Assembly (NCBI GenBank): GCA_035511515.1
Contig: DATKFG010000063.1
Span: forward strand, 4,067-68,066
Length of the DNA: 64,000 nt
Direction of reading: 5' to 3'
Source of the DNA: VBCK01 sp035511515
GTDB lineage: Bacteria > Pseudomonadota > Gammaproteobacteria > Burkholderiales > Burkholderiaceae_F
Below the pieces are notes generated by a model. The model did not search any database. It saw nothing but the letters and a program-made list of their open reading frames with translations, and was not told where the DNA came from. How positions within the stretch are numbered: position 1 is the first letter of the stretch; each line of letters opens with the position of its first letter. The position numbers and the translations under genes are program-made. Shown one piece after another: positions 8,557 through 18,387 of this stretch.

Positions 8557-8777
8557 CGCGATCTTCCGGCGCGCCCCCAGCCGACCGGGGTGCCCCGACC
8601 ACGATGCGCTCGCAGCCACGCTACGCCGCCCGCCTGACTTCCCACAGGGCAGCATTCCCCCAAATCCACTAGGGATCCTCCAGGAGCCTGCCTGGTTCCT
8701 TCCCTCTGATCGAGGTGCCGGCGGGCGTTTGCCGCGGTCTGCCACAATTCCGGGGCACCTCTGCCAAGGGACGATCC

Positions 8778-9773
8778 ATGACTCGGCAAGCCCGTCTGGA
8801 AGACTTTCCGCTGCGCTCATTTGACAAGCTGCGCTACGGCGACACCGACCGGCAGGGGCATGTGAACAATGCCGTGTTCGCGACGCTGCTGGAAACCGGA
8901 CGCGTCGAGATGGCCTACGACGACGCCCGCCCCCTGACGGACCCTGGTTGCGCTTTCGTGATCGCCCGCCTGGAGCTCGACTTCATCGGCGAGATGTTCT
9001 GGCCCGGCCGTATCGACATCGGCACCCGCGTCAAATCGATCGGGCGCAGCTCGCTCGTGCTCGAGCAGGCGCTGTTCCAGAACGATAAGCTGGTCGCGTG
9101 GGCCGATACCGTGCTGGTGCAGGTCGACGAGGCAACGCGCAAGTCGCGGGCCTTGTCCGAAGAGGCGATTGCGAAACTGAAGCGGCTCCTCGTTGCGACC
9201 GCCCGCCAGCTCGAAGTACAAGCCGCGGCCGATGCGGTCACGGGCCTTTCGATACGCAAGGCCACGCTCGATGACCGCGGCGCCCTCGAAAGCCTGATCG
9301 CCCATTCGGCGCGGGCATTGACCCTTGGTGCCTACACGCCGCGGCAGATCGAAACGGCTTTGCGGGCGGCGTTCGGTGTCGACACGCAGCTGATCCGGGA
9401 CGGCACCTTCCTGGTCGCCGAGGCAAACGGCGCCATCGTCGGTTGCGGCGGGTGGAGCCGGCGCCGCACGCTGTTCGGCGGCGATGCCCACGCGCATCGC
9501 GACGCGGCCGAGCTGGATCCGAAGCGGGATGCGGCCAAGATGCGGGCCTTCTTCATCGAACCGGCCCATGCACGCAAGGGAATCGGTCGCGCGCTGCTCG
9601 AGCGCTGCGAAGCCGAAGCCCGTGCCTGCGGCTTCTCGCGCTTTGAATTGATGGCGATGCTGTCGGGCGTCGATTTTTACCGGGCGCACGGGTACGCCGC
9701 AGGCGCCGCCGTTCGATACGAACTGGAACCCGGTCTGACGATCGAATTCCTGCCGATGAGCAAAGCCGCCTAG
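8778..9773 (+). CDS. thioesterase (hotdog) - GNAT acetyltransferase fusion
   Basis: A 331-residue two-domain protein. Residues 12-135 are a 4HBT hotdog thioesterase with the YGDTDRQGHVNN motif (catalytic Asp24 by analogy with YbgC-type enzymes), expected to hydrolyse acyl-CoA. Residues 153-325 are a GNAT domain with acetyl-CoA loop R-K-G-I-G and a FYRAHGY motif-B element. Both domains look intact and both handle acyl-CoA, so the fusion may couple acyl transfer and thioester hydrolysis or channel one CoA ligand. The start at ATG 8778 has AAGGGA upstream. Partner substrates unknown. Confidence 0.85.
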   Translation: MTRQARLEDFPLRSFDKLRYGDTDRQGHVNNAVFATLLETGRVEMAYDDARPLTDPGCAFVIARLELDFIGEMFWPGRIDIGTRVKSIGRSSLVLEQALFQNDKLVAWADTVLVQVDEATRKSRALSEEAIAKLKRLLVATARQLEVQAAADAVTGLSIRKATLDDRGALESLIAHSARALTLGAYTPRQIETALRAAFGVDTQLIRDGTFLVAEANGAIVGCGGWSRRRTLFGGDAHAHRDAAELDPKRDAAKMRAFFIEPAHARKGIGRALLERCEAEARACGFSRFELMAMLSGVDFYRAHGYAAGAAVRYELEPGLTIEFLPMSKAA

Positions 9774-9844
9774 GCCGCGCCATGCGCCGGCGAGCGGGAC
9801 CGTGCAGAACCGCTCCCATTTCATTCGATCACCCGCCGGCCTTC

Positions 9845-9853
9845 TGGTACAAT
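9845..9853 (+). promoter_or_regulatory. extended -10 promoter candidate for rhlE
   Basis: TGGTACAAT fits an extended -10 (TGn-TACAAT). The -35 is poor (ttcgat at 9824). Initiation near 9860 would give a leader of about 160 nt before rhlE, a length seen for cold-regulated mRNAs. Confidence 0.4.
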
Positions 9854-10021
9854 GGCTTTCAGCGGCAATGGACCAGCGCCTGTTGTTTTACCGATAGCAG
9901 GCCCTGCCGCGGTCAATCCTGACTCGCTTTACCCACATCGTTCGTCTGCAATCTGCTGGTCGATGAACGCCGCGCTTCCAATCGGGAAGCGCCGGCAGGC
10001 CAACCCTGGAAAGTTTTCAAA

Positions 10022-11503
<1,482 letters not shown>

Positions 11504-11540
11504 GTCCTGTCATGGCCTGATGGCCTCACCCGTTCAGACG

Positions 11541-11568
11541 AGCGCCGGTATCCCCGGCGCTTTTTTTT
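11541..11568 (+). terminator. strong rho-independent terminator of rhlE
   Basis: agcgccgg-tatcc-ccggcgct, an 8-bp perfect stem ending directly in eight T. The clearest terminator in the window. Confidence 0.9.
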
Positions 11569-11734
11569 ACCCAGCGCAGGTGACCGCTGTTACAAAGGGA
11601 AGCACTCGGCCGCGCGCCCGCGTCATCGAGCGCTCTTTTCGCGCGTTCAAACCGATGGGCCCCGCGCTATACCGGTCACCGATCCGTCGGACCCAAGCCA
11701 CCACAAGAACGTGCACAGCTGTTGAGAGGGGTTC

Positions 11735-13198
11735 ATGAAGAAACTGTCGATCACGTTGGCGCTGTTGACCGCCGGTTGCGTCGTGTATCAGCCGGTGCCC
11801 ACGTACCGGCTCCCGCCGCCTCCGGTTGCATCTGCGCCGAGCCCCTATCCGCCTCCGCCGGGTGCTTACCCGCCGCCGGCGCCGCCGGTCGAGTCGGCCC
11901 CGATCGCGTACGAGGCGCCGCCGCAGCCGGTGGTCAGCGTGTACGTCGAGCCGCCGATCGAACAGCCCGCGCCGATCGCCTGTCCATGGGCTCCTCCGCC
12001 GATGCTGGTCGAAGAGCCCCCGCCGCCCCCGTCCTACGGTGCGGTCTGGATCGGCGGCTTCTGGGTGTGGCATGGCGTGTGGGTGTGGGACTATGGCCGC
12101 TGGGCCGAGCCGCCCCGCCCCAGCTACCACTGGGTTGCGCCGTATTACGAGCATCGCGACCGCGTGGTGATCTTCATCACCGGACACTGGGCCTCGCTCG
12201 GCGTCGAATTCGTGCCGCCACCGCGCGAGCGCACTTTCGAAGTGGAGCGCCCGCTGGTGGGCGTGGTGGCCGGACCGGCTCCGATCGGGCCCGAGGGCGT
12301 GTTCGTTCCGGCGCCCCCCGGTTCGCGGCCCGGCATCATCGTGCCGGCGCCGTTGGGCACGGCTCCAGCCGTGGTCACCAGTGCGCCGCCGGTGGTGAAC
12401 GTGGGCATGCGGATCACCAACAACGTGAACAGCAACAACACGACCGTCATCAACAACGTCACCAACGTGACGAACGTGACCAACATCACGCACGTGACGA
12501 TCGTCGCCCCGGCCAGCGCTACCGCGACGGGACAGGCCGTCAACGCGACCGTGCCGGCGCAGGCGCACCTGGCCGCCGCGCTGACACCGGCGGTGCGGGT
12601 TGCCGCGCCACCGCCCGCAACGCAGCAGCCGATCCCGGCCTTCGCGCGCGGCCGCGCGCCCATTGCCTTGCCGCCACCGCAGGTCGTGCATGTCAGCCCT
12701 CGAGCAGAGGCCCGGTCGATGCAACCCGTGCCGGCAGCGGCGACGCCGACTGTGGCGCCGATGACGCCGCGCGCGGCGCCAGTGCAGAGCGTGGGCACGC
12801 CCGAGCCCCGCGAGCCGCTCGAACATCGGGATGTGGTCCGTCAAGCGGCCCCGGCGCCGGCCGCGCCGGTGGTTCAGCCCGCACCGGCTGCGCGTCAGGC
12901 AGCGCCGGCGCAGAGCGAAACGGCGGACGCGCGTCGGGCACAACCGCACGCGGACACTCGCGCGGCGCAGGGCGCACAGCCGGCGGTCAGTCAGGGCGAT
13001 CAGGCCAATCAGGCCAAGTCGGTCGCGGCACCCAAGGCGGCGCCGCCGGTGAAGAAGCCGGCCAATGCGCAGCAGGCCGCAGCCGCCCAGGGCAAAGGCA
13101 AGCCGGAGGCACCGGCTCCGAGCGGCGACAAGCGCAAGGCCGTCGAAAAGGAACACGAGAAGGCCAAGGAGCAGGAAAAGGAACGCGTCGAACACTGA
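11735..13198 (+). CDS. proline-rich lipoprotein with WXXGXW repeat
   Basis: A 487-residue outer-envelope lipoprotein. The lipobox is LTAGC (residues 11-15), acylated on Cys15. It is followed by a Pro-rich stretch (about 20-100), then a tryptophan-rich unit W105-IGGFW-VWHGVWVWDYGRW123 that matches the WXXGXW repeat family. An unusual Asn/Thr/Val tract occupies about 225-255 (NNVNSNN..., then repeats of VTN). The long C-terminal half is low-complexity Ala/Pro/Gln, ending in a Lys/Glu-rich coiled tail (KAVEKEHEKAKEQEKERVEH). GAGAGGGG precedes the ATG. Probably structural or peptidoglycan-associated; function unknown. Confidence 0.75.
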   Translation: MKKLSITLALLTAGCVVYQPVPTYRLPPPPVASAPSPYPPPPGAYPPPAPPVESAPIAYEAPPQPVVSVYVEPPIEQPAPIACPWAPPPMLVEEPPPPPSYGAVWIGGFWVWHGVWVWDYGRWAEPPRPSYHWVAPYYEHRDRVVIFITGHWASLGVEFVPPPRERTFEVERPLVGVVAGPAPIGPEGVFVPAPPGSRPGIIVPAPLGTAPAVVTSAPPVVNVGMRITNNVNSNNTTVINNVTNVTNVTNITHVTIVAPASATATGQAVNATVPAQAHLAAALTPAVRVAAPPPATQQPIPAFARGRAPIALPPPQVVHVSPRAEARSMQPVPAAATPTVAPMTPRAAPVQSVGTPEPREPLEHRDVVRQAAPAPAAPVVQPAPAARQAAPAQSETADARRAQPHADTRAAQGAQPAVSQGDQANQAKSVAAPKAAPPVKKPANAQQAAAAQGKGKPEAPAPSGDKRKAVEKEHEKAKEQEKERVEH

Positions 13199-13274
13199 CG
13201 AGTTCCGGGCGAAACCGGCCGGCCGGGTTCAACCGCGGTGCGCGAACGGACTTTCCGTCGTGCTTGCGGAGATG

Positions 13275-13304
13275 TTGGACAAGCCGCCGGTTCTCGCGTA
13301 TCTT
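13275..13304 (+). promoter_or_regulatory. promoter candidate for cspA
   Basis: TTGGAC (13275-13280), 18-bp spacer, TATCTT (13299-13304). Initiation near 13311 would give a leader of about 175 nt, comparable to the long structured leader of E. coli cspA. The match is only moderate. Confidence 0.35.
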
Positions 13305-13486
13305 CCCCGCTGCAATCGTTAAGGTTTCGTTCAACCCTCTGATCGCTGTGCCGGCCCAAAACCTCCTCGGTCCGCGCCTCTTTTCCACTGGTAAACGTAC
13401 TTGACGCTCGCACGTCCTGGCACGTGCCCGGACGGAACTCCTTTCACATCTCAATCTCAATAACGCTCACGCAGCAAGGACGTCAG

Positions 13487-13690
13487 ATGGCACAAGGCAC
13501 CGTCAAATGGTTCAACGAGTCCAAGGGTTTCGGATTTATCACTCCCGAGGATGGTGGCAAAGACCTGTTCGCGCATTTCTCCCAGATTCAGGGCAGCGGC
13601 TTCAAGACCCTGCAGGAAGGCCAGCGGGTCGAATTCGTGGTCGCGCCAGGCACCAAGGGCCCGCAGGCTACTCAGATCCGGGTGATCTGA
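13487..13690 (+). CDS. cspA: cold-shock protein, CspA family
   Basis: A 67-residue cold-shock domain protein that binds single-stranded RNA/DNA and melts RNA secondary structure. RNP1 is KGFGFI and RNP2 is DLFAHFS, in the usual five-strand order, starting with MAQGTVKWFN. The start at 13487 has AAGGA about 7 bp upstream and gives the full family length (65-70). A long non-coding leader precedes it and a small basic protein gene follows at 52 bp. Expression may be cold-induced through the leader, but the gene could equally be constitutive. Confidence 0.95.
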   Translation: MAQGTVKWFNESKGFGFITPEDGGKDLFAHFSQIQGSGFKTLQEGQRVEFVVAPGTKGPQATQIRVI

Positions 13691-13742
13691 AGCGCGCCCG
13701 CACCGGCCTGACGCGCGATCGCGCCTAAACGAGGGTCGTTAA

Positions 13743-13910
13743 TTGGCAAAGACTAATTACGCCTTCGAAAAGCGCCAGCGCGAGCAGGCCAAGAGAAAGA
13801 AGCAGGAGGCCAAGCGGCTGCGCAAGGCCGCCTCGCACGCGCCGACCGACGCGCCCGAGGCACCCGCGCCGGCCCCGCCTCCTGCGGCCGACAGCGACAA
13901 GACCGAATAA
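13743..13910 (+). CDS. small basic protein, TTG start
   Basis: A 55-residue protein from TTG 13743, preceded by CGAGGG with a 7-nt spacer. The N-terminal 33 residues are strongly basic (MAKTNYAFEKRQREQAKRKK, then KRLRK) and the tail is Pro/Ala-rich with acidic residues. I recognise this MAKTNY-(A/S)-FEKRQRE start as a small conserved family in betaproteobacteria and relatives. It lies 52 bp after cspA in the same direction with no terminator between, so co-transcription is likely, and a strong hairpin follows the stop. RNA or ribosome binding is a guess from charge only. Confidence 0.75.
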   Translation: MAKTNYAFEKRQREQAKRKKQEAKRLRKAASHAPTDAPEAPAPAPPPAADSDKTE

Positions 13911-13912
13911 CA

Positions 13913-13935
13913 CCCCTCTGCCGGGTGCAGAGGGG
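13913..13935 (+). terminator. hairpin after the cspA-small protein pair
   Basis: cccctctgc-cgggt-gcagagggg, a 9-bp perfect stem with a 5-nt loop directly after the stop codon. No T run follows, so it may act as a 3'-end stabiliser rather than a classical terminator. Confidence 0.5.
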
Positions 13936-14089
13936 GCCGGCCCCAGGTACGAACGGCCGACTTCCGAGTCGTTGGCGGCGTCATTTTTGCGTCCGTCTTC
14001 AACGGCTTGGGATATATTTGCGCCAAGCTGTCCGCGACCGCCGCGATCAAGGACAGTGCGACGCGGCGCGCGCCGGCCCTGGGGTCTTG

Positions 14090-14890
14090 ATGGATCGCGA
14101 ATCGGAATCGAATCCGAGCCCGCAGCAGGCGCCCGCCCGTGTTCTGGTGGTCGACGACGACCCGCTGTCCAGCGCGATGCAGGCGCACCTGGTGTCCCTG
14201 CTGGGTCACCGCGCCATCGTCGAAACCGACGCCCGACAGGCCATCGAGCGCGCGCTGGCAGGCCAGTTCGACCTGATTCTGCTCGACCTGGGCATGCCGG
14301 GCTTGAACGGCTTCGAGGCCTTGCAACAACTCAGAAAGCGCGAGTTGGCCGAAAAGCGTCCCCCGGTTCCGGTGGTTGCGGTGACCGGCTATGCATCGGA
14401 ACCGGACCGGTTGCGCTGCCTGATGGCCGGGTTCGCCGATCACGTGAGCAAGCCCATCCACGCCGACGCGTTCGAGGCTGCGTTGCGCCGCGCGCTCAGC
14501 CACTACGCCAGCGCCCGGGACCCATCGGCCGCCGATACGCAGTCCGATGCCGACCGCCTGCGCGCGACGGTGCGGCGATTGTCGGACGCCAAGCCCCAGG
14601 ATCGCAGCTTCGGGCCGACCGTGATGGAACGGTTCGCGCTGCGCTCGCAACAGCTGCTGGAAGCGATGCGCATGGCGCTGAACGAGCGCGATGCGGAGCA
14701 ACTGGCCCGCAGCGCGCGGGCCATGAAGTCGTCGGCCGAGTTTCTGGGCGTGAACCGGCTTGCCGCCATGTGCGCCCAACTGGAGCAATTGATGCCGTCG
14801 CAACAGTGGAACGCGGCTGAGCAGCTGCTGGAAGATATCGAACACGAGAACCAGGCGGTGCTGACCGTGCTGTTCGAGTCGGCCCGATGA
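14090..14890 (+). CDS. response regulator with degenerate HPt-like domain
   Basis: A 266-residue protein. Residues 15-135 are an intact receiver domain: acidic pocket D22-D23-D24, phosphoacceptor D66 (LILLDLGMP), T99 and K121-P122. Residues 173-250 look like a histidine phosphotransfer domain, but the position of the phosphorylated His in the A-H-x-L-K-G signature is Arg210 (ARAMKSSAEFLG), so it cannot carry phosphate at the usual site. It overlaps the kinase gene by 4 bp (ATGA), so the two are surely co-expressed and probably cognate. No DNA-binding output domain is present, so output is likely by protein contact. Confidence 0.85.
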   Translation: MDRESESNPSPQQAPARVLVVDDDPLSSAMQAHLVSLLGHRAIVETDARQAIERALAGQFDLILLDLGMPGLNGFEALQQLRKRELAEKRPPVPVVAVTGYASEPDRLRCLMAGFADHVSKPIHADAFEAALRRALSHYASARDPSAADTQSDADRLRATVRRLSDAKPQDRSFGPTVMERFALRSQQLLEAMRMALNERDAEQLARSARAMKSSAEFLGVNRLAAMCAQLEQLMPSQQWNAAEQLLEDIEHENQAVLTVLFESAR

Positions 14891-15624
14891 GCAGCGGCGC
14901 GGCCGGCCGATCCGATCCCGGCGCCGAGGACGGCGACGCGAGCCAGGCTTGCGACGCGGAGCTGGTGTCGCACTTCGGCCACGCGCTTCGCACGCCGCTG
15001 AACTCGATTCTGGGCTTCGCGCAGATTCTCGCGCTGGACCGGTCCGAATCGTTGTCACCGGCGCAGAAAGAGCGGGTCGACCTGATCCAGGCGGCGGGCT
15101 GGCAGATGCTGCGGCTGATCGACGACATGGACGAGCTGTCCCGGATCGACACCGGCCGGGTGCAGATCGCGCTGACGGCCGTTGCACTGGAGCCGCTGAT
15201 ACGCGACAGCCTGGCCCAGGTGGGCAGCCAGGCCGCCACGAGCAGGATCGGCCTGAGGCCCGAGGGCGGTCTGGAGGCGACCGCGCAGGCCGAGCCGGCC
15301 CGGCTCAAACAGGCCCTGGTCAATCTGCTGGCCAGCGCGCTCCGATGCGGTCGGCCCGACGGCGTCCTTCAGATCGGCGTGCGGCGCGCCGGCGATCGGG
15401 TCACGATCTGGATCGGCGACCTCGGACACAGGATGACGATCGAACAGCTGCGGCGCACGTTCGTCCCGCTGGATCGGCCTGAGCCGCAGCACCGGCCCGG
15501 CCAGGGCATCCAGATCGGGCTGGCGCTGGCACAAAAGCTGGTCGAGCGGATGGGCGGCCGCCTGTGCATCGAGGGCGGCGCGGCTTCGGGATGCGAGTTG
15601 CAGGTTGTGCTGCGGACGGCATGA
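14887..15624 (+). CDS. compact cytosolic histidine kinase
   Basis: A 245-residue protein with no membrane segment and no sensor domain beyond about 20 disordered N-terminal residues. The H box is HFGHALRTPLNSILGF with phosphoacceptor His32, followed by the dimerisation helix. The ATPase domain is shortened and degenerate: the N box is NLLASA (N146 kept, second Asn lost), and the expected D-x-G-x-G becomes DLGHR (D178). A G-rich loop (GQGIQIGLALAQKLVERMGG) remains. ATP binding is therefore doubtful; it may act as a phosphatase or scaffold for the upstream regulator. Overlaps both neighbours by 4 bp. Confidence 0.8.
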   Translation: MSSGAAGRSDPGAEDGDASQACDAELVSHFGHALRTPLNSILGFAQILALDRSESLSPAQKERVDLIQAAGWQMLRLIDDMDELSRIDTGRVQIALTAVALEPLIRDSLAQVGSQAATSRIGLRPEGGLEATAQAEPARLKQALVNLLASALRCGRPDGVLQIGVRRAGDRVTIWIGDLGHRMTIEQLRRTFVPLDRPEPQHRPGQGIQIGLALAQKLVERMGGRLCIEGGAASGCELQVVLRTA

Positions 15625-18311
15625 AGGCGCTCTCCCGAGAGCCGGTGCGCCGGAGCGACTACCAGCCGCTCGAATTCCGCGTCGAGCGCGTTGCGCTGGG
15701 CTTCGACCTGGCCGTGGATTCGACCGAAGTGGAAGCGCAGCTGCACGTGCGGCGCGCCGACCACGGCGGCGGCGCCTCGCTGCGGCTGCATGGCGAGCAG
15801 CTGCAGCTGCTGTCGATCCGCCTGGACGGGCGCGAGCTGCGCGACAGCGAGTATCAGGTCGACGAGGCGGGCCTGTCGGTGAACACGGGCGACGCCGGCG
15901 CTTTCCTGCTCACGCTGCGCACCCGGATGGCGCCCGGCGCCAACACCGAGCTGCTGGGACTTTATGCGTCGTCCGACACGCTGCTCACCCAATGCGAAGC
16001 GCAGGGATTTCGCAGAATCACGTACTTTCCGGATCGCCCGGACGTGCTGTCACGCTACACCGTCTGCTTGCGCGCCGATCGGCAGCGTTTCCCGGTGCTG
16101 CTGTCCAATGGCAACCTGGTCGAGCAGGGTCCGTTGCCCGATGGCCGGCATTTTGCGACCTGGGACGACCCGCATCCGAAACCGTGCTACCTGTTCGCGC
16201 TGGTGGCCGGGCGCCTGCAGTGCCGCGAATCCCGTCATGTAACGCGTTCGGGCCGCTCGGTGCATCTGCAGCTGTGGGCGGCCGAATCCGACCTGCCCCG
16301 CCTGGAGCACGCCCATCGTTGCCTGGAGCGCGCGATCGTCTGGGACGAACAGCGTTTCGGCCTCGAGCTGGACCTGGACCGCTACATGGTCGTGGCGGTG
16401 CGGGACTTCAACTTCGGCGCGATGGAGAACAAGGGCCTGAATCTTTTCAGCACGCGCTACCTGCTGGCCGACCCGGCCATCGCGACGGACACCGATTATG
16501 CGGAAGTCGAGGCCGCGATCGGCCACGAATACTTCCACAACTGGACCGGCAACCGGGTGACCTGCCGCGACTGGTTCCAGCTGTCTCTGAAAGAGGGGCT
16601 GACCGTGTACCGCGAGCAGGAGTTCATGCGCGACATGTTCCAGCAGGCCTTCTCGGATCCGGCCTGCGCGCGATCGGCCTGCACCGTGCCCCGGATCGAG
16701 GCCATCCGCGCGCTGCGCTCGGCCCAGTTCGCCGAGGACTCCGGGCCGATGGCGCACCCGGTACGGCCCGACTCGTACCTGGAGATCAACAACTTCTACA
16801 CGGCCACCGTCTATCGCAAGGGCGCCGAGCTGGCGCGAATGCTGGCCACCCTGACCGGCCCGGCGACGTTTCGACGCGGCTTCGAGCAGTTCATCGCGCG
16901 CTGCGACGGCAGCGCCGTCACCTGCGAGGACTTCGTCGGTTCGATCGCCGCCGCGGCCGGGCGCGATCTGAGCCAATTCATGCTCTGGTATGCGCAGGCC
17001 GGTACGCCACGCGTTGCAGTCAGCCCGCTGTACGACGACGCCACCGGCTCGCTGGAGCTGACTTTCGTCCAGAGCTGCCCGCCCACGCCCGGGCAGCCCG
17101 ACAAGGAACCGTTCCTGATCCCGCTGGCCATCGGTTTGCACGGCCCCGACGGCGCCCAACTTGCGGTCCGCACCGACCCGAATGCCCCCGGCGATGCCAC
17201 CTGCGTGCTGGAGCTCAGCGAGCCGGTGCAGTCGTTCCGTTTCTTCGGCGTGCCGCCCGGCGCCGTTCCATCGCTGCTGCGCGACTTTTCGGCACCTGTC
17301 ATCGTCGAGTACCCGTACCAGGACGCCGACCTTGCGATGCTCGCGCAGCACGACGCCGATCCGTGCAACCGATGGGACGCGCTGCAGCGGCTGCTGCTCG
17401 GACATCTTTCGGCTGCGGTGGACGAATTCGAAATAGGAGGCGACGCCAACCTGGACTCGGCCCTGGTCCTGCTGGTGCGGCGGACCTTGCTCGATGCCAC
17501 GCTGGCGCCGGCCTTCCGCGAAATCGCGTTGCGGCTTCCCGTCGAGGCTCTGGTGGCGGAGACGCGCGCGATCGTCGTGCCCGATGCGGTTCGCCGCGCC
17601 CGGCTGCACCTTCAGCGCCTGCTGGCCAAGAGACTGCACTCGGATTGGGAGGCGACGTACCGCTCGATGCACAGCGAAGGACTGTATCGCTCCGATCCGG
17701 TCCAGTGCGGCCGCCGCGCCCTGAAGAGCCTGGCCCTGGAGTACCTGGTGGCGAGCGAGGATCCGTCCGCGATCGAGCTGGCCCGCCGCCAGTTGGCGGG
17801 CTCGGACAATCTGACCGACCGCTACGCTGCGCTCGCCGCGCTGGTGAACAGTCGCTCGCCGGACAAGGCCGGGTTGCTGCTGCAGTTCGCGCGCGAATGG
17901 CACGGCGAGCCGCTGCTGATGAACAAGTGGCTCAATGTGCAGGCCACCGCGGTGCGCCAGAGCGGCGAGCCGCCCGTGCTGGAGCGGGTGCGCACGCTGC
18001 TGCGCCACAGCGCCTATTGCGAGCACGATCCGCAGGCCGTGGAGGCGCTGGTGGTGGCGTTCTGCACCGACAACGCAGCCGAGTTTCACGAGGCCGACGG
18101 ATCGGGTTACGCGTTCTGGCTCGAGCAGGTCGCGCGGCTGGACCAGATCAACCCGATCGTTGCAGCGCGCGTGGCCCGCGCGCTGAGCCGCTGGCGCCGC
18201 TTTACGCCGGACCGCCAGCGCCTGATGAGCCGGGCGCTGCACGAAATGGCCGCGCGCCCGTCGTTGTCCTGTGACGTGCGCGAAGTCATCGGGCGGGCGC
18301 TGGCGGCTTGA
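15621..18311 (+). CDS. pepN: aminopeptidase N
   Basis: An 896-residue M1 zinc metallopeptidase that removes N-terminal residues from peptides in the cytosol. The exopeptidase motif G266-AMEN is present, and the zinc site is H302-E-x-x-H306 with E325 eighteen residues after (LKEGLTVYREQEF). Length and domain plan match E. coli PepN. The ATG at 15621 overlaps the stop of the histidine kinase gene by 4 bp, so translation is coupled to the signalling pair, an unexpected partner for a housekeeping peptidase. No signal peptide. Confidence 0.95.
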   Translation: MKALSREPVRRSDYQPLEFRVERVALGFDLAVDSTEVEAQLHVRRADHGGGASLRLHGEQLQLLSIRLDGRELRDSEYQVDEAGLSVNTGDAGAFLLTLRTRMAPGANTELLGLYASSDTLLTQCEAQGFRRITYFPDRPDVLSRYTVCLRADRQRFPVLLSNGNLVEQGPLPDGRHFATWDDPHPKPCYLFALVAGRLQCRESRHVTRSGRSVHLQLWAAESDLPRLEHAHRCLERAIVWDEQRFGLELDLDRYMVVAVRDFNFGAMENKGLNLFSTRYLLADPAIATDTDYAEVEAAIGHEYFHNWTGNRVTCRDWFQLSLKEGLTVYREQEFMRDMFQQAFSDPACARSACTVPRIEAIRALRSAQFAEDSGPMAHPVRPDSYLEINNFYTATVYRKGAELARMLATLTGPATFRRGFEQFIARCDGSAVTCEDFVGSIAAAAGRDLSQFMLWYAQAGTPRVAVSPLYDDATGSLELTFVQSCPPTPGQPDKEPFLIPLAIGLHGPDGAQLAVRTDPNAPGDATCVLELSEPVQSFRFFGVPPGAVPSLLRDFSAPVIVEYPYQDADLAMLAQHDADPCNRWDALQRLLLGHLSAAVDEFEIGGDANLDSALVLLVRRTLLDATLAPAFREIALRLPVEALVAETRAIVVPDAVRRARLHLQRLLAKRLHSDWEATYRSMHSEGLYRSDPVQCGRRALKSLALEYLVASEDPSAIELARRQLAGSDNLTDRYAALAALVNSRSPDKAGLLLQFAREWHGEPLLMNKWLNVQATAVRQSGEPPVLERVRTLLRHSAYCEHDPQAVEALVVAFCTDNAAEFHEADGSGYAFWLEQVARLDQINPIVAARVARALSRWRRFTPDRQRLMSRALHEMAARPSLSCDVREVIGRALAA

Positions 18312-18387
18312 GGGGGCAACGCGCGCGTAAACTCGGATCGAAGACAGGTCGGTGCGACCCGGGGCGCGCCGCAGGAGGAACTGGCCG

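Noticed and set aside
9058..9426. Possible break between thioesterase and GNAT halves (two genes with a sequencing frameshift)
   Set aside because: The frame is continuous through the linker, no start codon with a ribosome binding site opens the second half, and both domains read in the same frame.
11567..13195. 542-codon minus-strand frame opposite the lipoprotein gene
   Set aside because: The + strand reading has a lipobox, a ribosome binding site and a WXXGXW unit; the minus reading is Arg-rich without any domain.
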